Source: Spongilla lacustris (taxonomy: Eukaryota > Porifera > Demospongiae > Spongillida > Spongillidae). Taken from it: 64,000 nt of DNA. Both the position numbers and the translations under genes were made by a program. The stretch covers positions 29,809,362 through 29,873,361 of the forward strand of contig OX442415.1 of the NCBI GenBank assembly GCA_949361645.1. Direction: 5' to 3'. A model generated the notes under the pieces. That model was not told the DNA's origin, did no database searches, and was given only the letters and a program-made list of their open reading frames with translations. Below are positions 46,276 through 54,984 of the stretch, piece by piece. Numbering within the stretch: the first letter of the stretch is position 1; every line of letters begins with the position of its first letter.

Positions 46276-47012
46276 TATGGCCTCCACTACATGCTCATGT
46301 CCCATGGCCTCCATTACATGCTCATGTCCCATGGCCTCCATTACATGCTCATGTCCTATGGCCTCCACTACATGCTCATGTCCCATGGCCTCCATTACAT
46401 GCTCATGTCCCATGGCCTCCATTACATGCTCATGTCCTATGGCCTCCACTACATGCTCATGTCCCATGGCCTCCACTACATGCTCAGGCCTCCACTACAT
46501 GCTCATGTCCTATGGCCTCCATTACATACTCATGTCCCATGGCCTCCACTACATGCTCATGTCCCATGGCCTCCACTACATGCTCATGTCCCATGGCCTC
46601 CACTACATGCTCATGTCCCATGGCCTCCACTACATGCTCATGTCCCATGGCCTCCACTACATGCTCATGTCCCATGGCCTCCATTACATGCTCATGTCCT
46701 ATGGCCTCCACTACATGCTCATGTCCCATGGCCTCCACTACATGCTCAGGCCTCCACTACATGCTCATGTCCTATGGCCTCCATTACATACTCATGTCCC
46801 ATGGCCTCCACTACATGCTCATGTCCCATGGCCTCCACTACATGCTCATGTCCCATGGCCTCCACTACATGCTCATGTTCCATGGCCTCCACTACATGCT
46901 CATGTCCCATGGCCTCCACTACATACTCATGTCCCATGGCCTCCACTACATGCTCATGTCCCATGGCCTCCACTACATGCTCATGTCCCATGGCCTCCAC
47001 TACATGCTCATG
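46276..47012 (+). repeat. 27-bp minisatellite, about 27 units (ATGGCCTCCACTACATGCTC)
   Basis: The unit is ATGGCCTCCACTACATGCTC plus ATGTCCC, with T/C variants and a few 18 bp short units. At 27 bp it keeps frame and has no stop in several frames: plus-strand frames read MASTTCSCP, HGLHYMLMS and WPPLHAHVP. Further blocks at 48,468-48,594 and 49,623-49,930 were one array before a foldback element split them. I consider it intronic, not coding. Confidence 0.93.
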
Positions 47013-47095
47013 TTATATACGAGTAACCTTCTCAGATGGAACACATGTACATGTATGCACAGCAACCTCAAACCTAATAATGACAGTGTGTGCAT

Positions 47096-47097
<2 letters not shown>

Positions 47098-47175
<78 letters not shown>
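47098..47175 (+). repeat. (TG)n microsatellite
   Basis: Almost pure TG run just upstream of the duplicated Tyr/Gly/Pro exon remnant. Confidence 0.95.
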
Positions 47176-47177
<2 letters not shown>

Positions 47178-47184
47178 CCATATC

Positions 47185-47293
47185 CAGCCTCAGCTGTTAT
47201 CCACTACCTGCAGCTGGTAACTATGGCAACAATCAACCACCTTTCACCAATCCTATCACATACCATCCAATTGGTATCATCCCTCAGCGACAA
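47185..47293 (+). pseudogene. Damaged duplicate of the Tyr/Gly/Pro-rich exon
   Basis: Same flanks as 39,557-39,718 (CATATCCAGCCTCAGCT at the start, CAAGGTCAGAATTTCTCTCC at the end). A loss of about 10 bp after CAGCT shifts the frame, and one GNYGNYQP block is missing. Confidence 0.65.
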
Positions 47294-47629
47294 GGTCAGA
47301 ATTTCTCTCCACATTTTGTATCATTCTGAATCATCTTCATTCCTACCAGTTGATCCCTCCCTTCTATTTACCTCTCTCTCCTGCCATATCTCCTCCTCCT
47401 CTCTTTCCCTTCCATCCCTTCTCTCCTCCCCTGGCAGATGCTATTCTACCCTTCCCATCTACATGTAACATCCCTTCCCCTCCCTTTTGGTCTCTTTTTT
47501 CTCTTACTTAAAGTTGTGTCTATTTGTAACTAAGTATTGACAAAGGATGCAAAGTAGTACAATATAGCTTTAGTGGTAACAGTAGCAGTTATTTATACAT
47601 TCCATTAATGTAAAGGGGTCAAAGCTATG

Positions 47630-47770
47630 ATGGGTATTGCACACAATAGCACTCAAATTACAGTCAGCACACTTGAAGAGGAAGAGCAAACATCACCAAA
47701 GTACAGCATTAATGGCAACAGGCACTTGTTAATGGGGCAAATTTCAGCACCACCAAATCAATCATATTGC
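47630..47770 (+). pseudogene. Remnant of a second fibronectin exon end
   Basis: Reads STQITVSTLEEEEQTS, similar to the end of the intact FN3 exon (STPITVSTLQEG). No preceding FN3 strands are visible. Probably a leftover from tandem exon duplication. Confidence 0.4.
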
Positions 47771-48081
47771 ATGGTAAATGTATCTTTCGTTATACTAATT
47801 ATCCAATAGCCTAGATTATGGAGCTATTGAATATATGATGTTCTCAACCCCTGATTCATGAAAGGTTCACAAAAGACACATTTATCGTTCACTGACAAAG
47901 TACTGTAACGTAGCCGATAAGGATAGCAGTTGTAGTGTACATGTAGAATTGTAGATACTGGCATATGACACAGTTCTATTACAGAAAAATTTGATATGCA
48001 GCTACATTTTCCATTGGATTATGGCTCTGTACATTTTAATGAATTGATAATATTAATGTGGATGATTTTTTCCCATACCAG

Positions 48082-48363
48082 TACAACTTTCTCCTATTGA
48101 ACTTAAGGCAGAAAATGTAAAAACTACATCCATGACTATATCATGGCAGCCACCACTGGATATAAATGATATTATCAGTGGATATCAAGTCTGCTACACT
48201 CCATATGGTAAAAGTGAATTTCATTATAATGATGTTGGGGACACTACCAGTACTGAGCTGACCTCTCTTAAACCACACACTGAGTACACCATATGTGTGA
48301 GGGCCAAGACAGTGGATTTTGGGGACTACAGCACTCCAATTACTGTCAGCACACTTCAAGAGG
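48082..48363 (+). CDS. Fibronectin type III domain exon
   Basis: A 282 bp exon (CCATACCAG acceptor, AGAGG|GTAAGT donor) with phase 1 at both ends encodes exactly one FN3 domain of 94 residues. It opens QLSPIELKAENVKTTSMTIS, has the conserved Trp in WQPPLD, the Tyr of SGYQVCYTP, and the LKPHTEYTICVRAKT tyrosine corner. FN3 domains are beta-sandwich protein-binding modules. Single-domain symmetrical exons are classic substrates of exon shuffling. It is followed downstream by linker, phosphorylase and Death exons in the same phase and strand, which supports one gene. No signal peptide or membrane segment is visible nearby. Confidence 0.85.
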
Positions 48364-48594
48364 GTAAGTGACTTTAGGATTTAAGGGTTCAAACTCCTGA
48401 TCCCTATCATCCACCCTGGAACCTGGATCTGATGTTCCATCACCACACATGTACTGACCATTTTCTCATGTCCCATGGCCTCCACTACATGCTCATGTCC
48501 CATGGCCTCCACTACATGCTCATGTCCCATGGCCTCCACTACATGCTCATGTCCCATGGCCTCCACTACATGCTCATGTCCCATGGCCTCCACT

Positions 48595-49622
48595 GGGTCG
48601 TTCCAAAAACGTTTTTACCACCCTAGTGTCAAATCTGCATTATATTACCCATATTTAGTATCCACTTAGAAATATACACTTTCACAATATAATTGTATAC
48701 CCTATCACTTTTTGTTTACAAGATACAGTACCTTGAATAATTAATTTTTCCCCCTTTTTTGTTTGCTTTGAATGACTACTGCTTCCCCCTTACAATGAGC
48801 ATGCTCATTTTTTGTGCGCAAGAGGAAGGGTTTTATGGGAACACACCCTTGAGCATGCAAATGCACATTGTTTGTCATAAGGGGGAGTGGCAATACATTC
48901 ATTTGGCATAGGGTTGTAGCATAGCCAAAAATAAGAAAAAAACTAGGACACCATTCTTTGTTTGCTAGATAGCTGCCAACAATTAACAGCTTTCTGTGAA
49001 TTCAACTTTTTGGGATACTGATCACAAGGTCTGGGATTTTGATTTTAAGTCAGGCTGCCATATTTAATCTCCCTGTGAAGTGTTTGTTTTGATTGTTCTG
49101 GTTGTTTTGTTTTGTTCATGAATGCAATTGATCTGAATGCAATGGGGGATTAAATATGGCAGCCTGACTTAAAATCAATATCCCAGACCCTGTGATCAGT
49201 ATCCCAAAAAGTTGAATTCACAGAAAGCTGTTAACTGTTGGCAGCTATCTAGCAAACAAAGGATGGTGTCCTAGTTTTTTTCTTATTTTTGGCTATGTTA
49301 CAACACTATGCCAAATGAATGTATTGCCACTCCCCCTTATGACAAACAATGTGCATTTGCATGCTCAAGGGTGTGTTCCCATAAAACCCTTCCTCTTGCG
49401 CACAAAAAATGAGCATGCTCATTGTAAGGGGGAAGCAGTAGTCATTCAAAGCAAACAAAAAAGGGGGAAAAATTAATTATTCAAGGTATTGTATCTTGTA
49501 AACAAAGAGTGATAGGGTATACAATTATATAATGAAAGTGTATATTTCTAAGTGGATACTAAATATGGGTAATATAATACAGATTTGACACTAGGGTGGT
49601 AAAAACGTTTTTGGAACGACCC
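48595..49622. mobile_element. Foldback element, 479 bp arms, CACT target duplication
   Basis: Two inverted arms of 479 bp each (48,595-49,073 and 49,144-49,622) flank a 70 bp loop. Termini are GGGTCGTTCC...GGAACGACCC. CACT is duplicated at 48,591-48,594 and 49,623-49,626, and removing the element restores the 27-bp minisatellite exactly. The arms differ at only a few positions, so the insertion is recent. There is no coding capacity, so the transposase must come from elsewhere. Confidence 0.93.
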
Positions 49623-50368
49623 CACTACATGCTCATGTCCCATGGCCTCCACTACATGCTCATGTCCCATGGCCTCCACTACATGCTCATGTCCCATGGC
49701 CTCGACTACATGCTCATGTCCCATGGCCTCCACTACATGCTCATGTCCCATGGCCTCCACTACATGCTCATGTCCTCCACTACATGCTCATATCCCATGG
49801 CCTCCACTACATGCTCATGTCCCATGGCCTCCACTACATGCTCATGTCCTCCACTACATGCTCATGTCCTCCACTACATGCTCATGTCCCATGGCCTCCA
49901 CTACATGCTCATGTCCCATGGCCTCCACTGCCGAAATGGAGCATGTTATTGGAAATGTAATTATATTTAGCAACGTATACGTAAATGCATCACTTCTATA
50001 GTATAATATCTGGTCACACCCAAGGCAAGCCAGCGTTACCAGACTTAGCCTGATGGGTGCACCCTGTCACCAGGTTGTTACCTGACCCTTTTTGGTGCAA
50101 ACTGTTATCCGCCAACAAGTTTTAACCCATGATGGGGACCTAGATGGGGAATGCATGAGTCAAATATACTGATTACGCATAAGCACAGAAGGGGCATTCA
50201 TACAGCTTTAATAATAATATTTATATGCCATTTATTGCCCAAAGAGTTACATATTCAAATGTGGATATACATATAACCCCATGTGTCTGTGTTGGATATG
50301 AGGGCTGTTATTATTATTTTATGAACCACTTTTACATATGTGTGTTTATGTGTGTGCTACCCTCCAAG

Positions 50369-50503
50369 TGGCACCAGCTACTTTCCAAGGGGCACCTGCC
50401 CCCAAACAAGAGGCACCTACCCCCCAACAAGTGGCACCTACCTCCCAACAAGTGACACCTACGCCCCAACAAGTGGCACCTACCCTTCAAAAAGTAGCTC
50501 CAG
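50369..50503 (+). CDS. Pro/Gln linker exon with VAPTPQQ heptads, copy 1
   Basis: A 135 bp exon (CCTCCAAG acceptor, CCAG|GTAAAC donor), phase 1 at both ends, 45 residues. A 21 bp unit repeats about five times and yields VAPTPQQ-type heptads with variants (APKQEAPTPQQVAPTSQQ). It is probably an extended flexible spacer between the FN3 and phosphorylase domains. It lies in a block (50,225-51,390) that was duplicated as 52,680-54,290. Confidence 0.65.
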
Positions 50504-50976
50504 GTAAACCTAACCCTAACACCTCGCCCCTTCCCTCGAAGGTCACCATGTAGTTCTCTTCACACTTCTACCTCTTTGTATCACTTCTCTGGTCCTTCCA
50601 TTTCCCTATACTCCTCCTCTTCCTCAAATCCTCCTCTTGATCCCTCTACTCTGCCTGTTCGTTCCCTATTTATTCCCCCTGCTCTTGTATTCATGTTGAT
50701 AACGTATACATGTACATGTATGTCTGAAATGACTTGTATTAAAAAATATGTCAAAAGGAATATTGTGCTACCAACATTTGGGAGTACCATTCCAGCAAAC
50801 CAGAAGGACTTACGTAATGTGCACCAATCGTTATTCTTGATTACTGTACATTTGAATAAAAATTTGCAAGTACCAATTCAAAGGAATGGGAAATTTCACA
50901 AATGATTCAATTATCATTCCAGACCAACATTGCTCTTTGAAATCGCTAAATGTAATTAGGTCTGTGTCCTTTGTAT

Positions 50977-51386
50977 CTGTCACCACACATGTACTGACCA
51001 TACTTATCTGTCACCACACATGTACTGACCATACTTATCTGTCACCACACATGTACTGACCATACTTATCTGTCACCACACATGTACTGACCATACTTAT
51101 CTGTCACCACACATGTACTGACCATACTTATCTGTCACCACACATGTACTGACCATACTTATCTGTCACCACACATGTACTGACCATACTTATCTGTCAC
51201 CACACATGTACTGACCATACTTATCTGTCACCACACATGTACTGACCATACTTATCTGTCACCACACATGTACTGACCATACTTATCTGTCACCACACAT
51301 GTACTGACCATACTTATCTGTCACCACACATGTACTGACCATACTTATCTGTCACCACACATGTACTGACCATACTTATCTGTCAT
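50977..51386 (-). repeat. 31-bp minisatellite, about 13 units
   Basis: Reverse complement of the unit at 5,993-6,463 (CTGTCACCACACATGTACTG plus ACCATACTTAT). Nearly homogeneous. Located in the intron before the phosphorylase exon. Confidence 0.95.
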
Positions 51387-51750
51387 TTATCTGTCACCAC
51401 TTATTGTCACCATACACTTACACCACACATGCATTGAGTCAGTTCACTGCCTGCAATCATTGGTTTGAATTATGTATGTGGAAGAGGTTGCAATATGTTT
51501 AAATGTGCTGCATACATAAAACGTTATGCTTTCATTTTATCTGTGATCAAAACAGCTCAATGTTTGTCCATTATAACGAGTAATTTTGATATTGTCTACA
51601 AGACACTTATCGGGTAAAAGATAGAATTCTATCATTTTATGCCCGTAGCCCTCACATAAGTGATACTGTCCATCGGCATGTAATATACATGTATACTGTG
51701 CCTTCCTTGTCGTGATAGTGTTGTTTACACTGTGTATTTTCTTTTACTAG

Positions 51751-52614
51751 AACTGCGAAGATGTGCTACAATTGATGAGTGTCATTATCCTATAGAAAAT
51801 TTGGATGATGCTGACCCATTTGTTCAGGAGTATTGTCCAAAAGTTGTTCTTATTCTCCATACTGTGACTGACATAGAGTATGATGCATGTCTAAGCAAGA
51901 TGGAGCCATTACCTAACAAGAAACTTCATTCCTTTACCAAATCAAGTAATAATGTATCTACCAAGTTTATACTCGGTACATTTAGTGGATACAAGGCTGC
52001 ATTAATTCAAACTGGACCAGGAAATGAATGTCGACATCAAGTTGTAGCAGCAGTTGTACAGTTCCCTAATGCTGGAGCAATCATTGGAGTTGGTATAGCA
52101 TATGGTATGGATGCAAGTAAAGTTCAGTTAGGTGATGTACTAATTTCAAAAATGATTGTTGAATTAGAAAATACAAAAGTCGATGCAGAGGGGAAAATAA
52201 TTGCTCGTGGTGAACATCGTCGTGTTGAAGGCGAACTTGAAATCACATTCTGCAAAAACACAAATCGTTTTTTCAAGCAAAATAAATTTCTATGCACTAA
52301 TATTCGCTACTCTCAAGCTGTAGCTGGAATTATTATCAGTGGTCCTAATCTAGTGTCTAACGAAGATTATAAAAAAAAGATTTGGGAAAATGCATGTGAA
52401 GCAATTGGTGGAGAAATGGAAGGTTTTATTTTAATGGATATTGTAAATCATCCGCCAGCAGAGCGTCAAATTAGGGCCATAATAATCAAGGGAGTGTGCG
52501 ATTATGCAGATAGACAAAAAAGAGATGACTGGCAAAAAATTGCTGCCATGGCTGCTGTGGAATATACTTATACTAGGTTAATAGAAACGGCTGGAAAGCT
52601 GAAATTTGGGAAAG
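51751..52614 (+). CDS. Nucleoside phosphorylase (PNP/UDP/MTAN superfamily) domain exon
   Basis: One 864 bp exon (TTTTACTAG acceptor, GGAAAG|GTGAGT donor), phase 1 at both ends, 288 residues without a stop. Family marks: KAALIQTGPGN (about residue 90), AGAIIGVGIAYGMD and LGDVLISKMIV (the phosphate/ribose side), GGEMEGFILMD, whose Glu contacts ribose, and IIIKGVCDYADRQKRDDWQK with the purine-side Asp, then AAMAAVEYTY. All catalytic landmarks look kept, so a working N-glycosidic-bond-cleaving enzyme or ligand sensor is plausible; the substrate cannot be told. Similar domains occur as N-terminal modules of some fungal NLR-type proteins and in bacterial defence proteins. Here it lies between heptad linkers, upstream of a Death domain. 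Confidence 0.85.
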
Positions 52615-52820
52615 GTGAGTGAGTTATATTCAATGCCCTGATATACACTACTCTAAAGCTATGTCTGATTATATTTATGTTGTTTGGTGCCCAAAGAGTT
52701 ATTCAAAAATGTGGATATACATGTAACCCCATGTGTCTGTGTTGAATATGGAATTAATTTAGCTTACACTATGAACCGCTTTTACATATGTGTGTTTATG
52801 TGTGTGTGCTTTGTGTGTAG

Positions 52821-52943
52821 CACCAACTACTTTCCAAGTGGTACCTACCCCCCAACAAGTGGTACCTACCCCCCAACAAGTGGCACCTACTCCCCAACAA
52901 GTGGCACCTACCCCCCAACAAGTGGCACCTACCCTAGCTCCAG
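52821..52943 (+). CDS. Pro/Gln linker exon with VAPTPQQ heptads, copy 2
   Basis: A 123 bp exon (TGTGTAG acceptor, CCAG|GTAAAG donor), phase 1 at both ends, 41 residues: APTTFQVVPTPQQVVPTPQQ and on to PTLAPG. It is the paralogue of 50,369-50,503, with the same 5' intron sequence (CCCCATGTGTCTGTGTTG) and the same 31-bp array 3'. The heptads here are more uniform, suggesting recent repeat homogenisation. It spaces the phosphorylase from the C-terminal part. Confidence 0.7.
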
Positions 52944-53285
52944 GTAAAGCACACCCTCCACCTCACCCTCAGAAGTTCTATCACTTTGTATTACTTCTCA
53001 GGTCCATCCATTTCCCTCCACTCCTCCCCTTTATCCCCTTTATCCCTCCACTCCTCTCTCTTTCTTTCTCTTGGGAGGACCATTCCAACAGGCCAAAGTA
53101 CTTACTTAATGTGAACTAACACTAATTATAAACATTGGTCTTCCTCATTACTTAGAATATATAATTTTATATAATGTATCGATCAATTCAATAAATACAA
53201 AAGGACAAGGGATTTCATAAATGATGTAATTATCATTCCAGACCACATTGTTCCTTGAATTGAAATAACTAGGTCTGTGCACTTT

Positions 53286-54291
53286 GTATCTGTCACCACA
53301 CATGTACTGACCATACTTATCTGTCACCACACATGTACTGACCATACTTATCTGTCACCACACATGTACTGACCATACTTATCTGTCACCACACATGTAC
53401 TGACCATACTTATCTGTCACCACACATGTACTGACCATACTTGTCACCATACATTTACTGACCATACTTATCTGTCACCACACATGTACTGACCATACTT
53501 ATCTGTCACCACACATGTACTGACCATACTTATCTGTCACCACACATGTACTGACCATACTTATCTGTCACCACACATGTACTGACCATACTTATCTGTC
53601 ACCACACATGTACTGACCATACTTATCTGTCACCACACATGTACTGACCATACTTATCTGTCACCACACATGTACTGACCATACTTATCTGTCACCACAC
53701 ATGTACTGACCATACTTATCTGTCACCACACATGTACTGACCATACTTATCTGTTACCACACATGTACTGACCATACTATCTGTCACCACACATGTACTG
53801 ACCATACTTATCTGTCACCACACATGTACTGACCATACTTATCTGTCACCAAACATGTACTGACCATACTTATCTGTCACCACACATGTACTGACCATAC
53901 TTATCTGTCACCACACATGTACTGACCATACTTATCTGTCACCACACATGTACTGACCATACTTATCTGTCACCACACATGTACTGACCATACTTATCTG
54001 TCACCACACATGTACTGACCATACTTATCTGTCACCACACATGTACTGACCATACTTATCTGTCACCACACATGTACTGACCATACTTATCTGTCACCAC
54101 ACATGTACTGACCATACTTATCTGTCACCACACATGTACTGACCATACTTATCTGTCACCACACATGTACTGACCATACTTATCTGTCACCACACATGTA
54201 CTGACCATACTTATCTGTCACCACACATGTACTGACCATACTTATCTGTCACCACACATGTACTGACCATACTTATCTGTCACCACACATG
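53286..54291 (-). repeat. 31-bp minisatellite, about 32 units
   Basis: Same unit and orientation as 50,977-51,386, with rare variants (one short unit at about 53,440 and single-base changes at 53,755 and 53,850). Located in the intron between the second linker and the Gly-rich exon. Confidence 0.95.
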
Positions 54292-54330
54292 TATAGAACA
54301 TGACGTAACACAACATTACACCCACTACAG

Positions 54331-54408
54331 GTGGTGGTGGGCACCTAAATGGAAGAAGAGGAGCTGGTGATGATGGTAATTTCTTACTTGTGTCTGTGGA
54401 TGCTCTAG
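54331..54408 (+). CDS. Short Gly-rich linker exon
   Basis: A 78 bp exon (CCACTACAG acceptor, CTCTAG|GTAAGT donor), phase 1 at both ends, 26 residues: GGGHLNGRRGAGDDGNFLLV then SVDAL. Strong splice sites and phase agreement connect it to the Death exon 118 bp downstream. Confidence 0.6.
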
Positions 54409-54526
54409 GTAAGTCTGGGGACCCTCTTGGTACATGTATGTATGGAGACCCTCTTGGTAGGTCTGGGCACCTTGTCTGTATGTTTAAGCATATCGCTCAT
54501 AAAACCACAACTGCTCATTTTTCCAG

Positions 54527-54822
54527 GTGAGCATGACTTATATTATGTAATGGAGCAGGTGATGGACATTGCAGCAAGATGGAGGCCACTGGGAGAGGCC
54601 CTGGGTCTCCGGCCTGCAGATTTGGATACTATCTCCTCAAGACACCACACTGACCCTACCGAATGTCTCAGAGACGTGATTCTGTCATGGCTACGAAATT
54701 GCTACGATACCACAAGGTTTGGTAGGCCATCTTGGAGGGTGTTGTGCCAAGCCATATACAGACGTGCTGGAGGCAACAACCCTGATCTGGCTAGGATGAT
54801 TGCAGGAAGCATTAACCCATAG
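54527..54822 (+). CDS. Death domain, terminal exon
   Basis: Opens after TTTTTCCAG, phase 1, and ends at a TAG stop; 98 residues spanning a whole Death domain. Helix marks: VMEQVMDIAARWRPLGEALG (helix 1-2 with conserved Trp and Leu-Gly), LRPADLDTISS (helix 3), PTECLRDVILSWLRNC (helix 4), PSWRVLCQAIYRRAG (helix 5) and NPDLARMI (helix 6). Such domains recruit adaptors or kinases by homotypic contact in the cytoplasm. It is the effector end of the proposed FN3-linker-phosphorylase-linker-Death protein. Confidence 0.85.
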
Positions 54823-54984
54823 GTGTAGTGTATTGGATTGTTAGAATTATAGCATAGGTCTGGAAACTAGTGTATGTAGTGTGCTTGTGCATATATGTAT
54901 GTTATATTTTTATGTAATGTCCTTGTGTGTGTATGCCCCAGAATTGCCATTACAACTTAGCTATTGAGCTCTGACGTGGGTGGC

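Noticed and set aside
46098..47220. Open frames of 250-360 residues over the 27-bp repeat
   Set aside because: Every plus frame is open because the unit lacks stops; no start context, splice support or domain.
53286..54291. Regular 31-bp repeats resembling a CRISPR array
   Set aside because: Units are directly adjacent with no unique spacers, the context is eukaryotic, and the same array occurs in introns elsewhere. It is a minisatellite.
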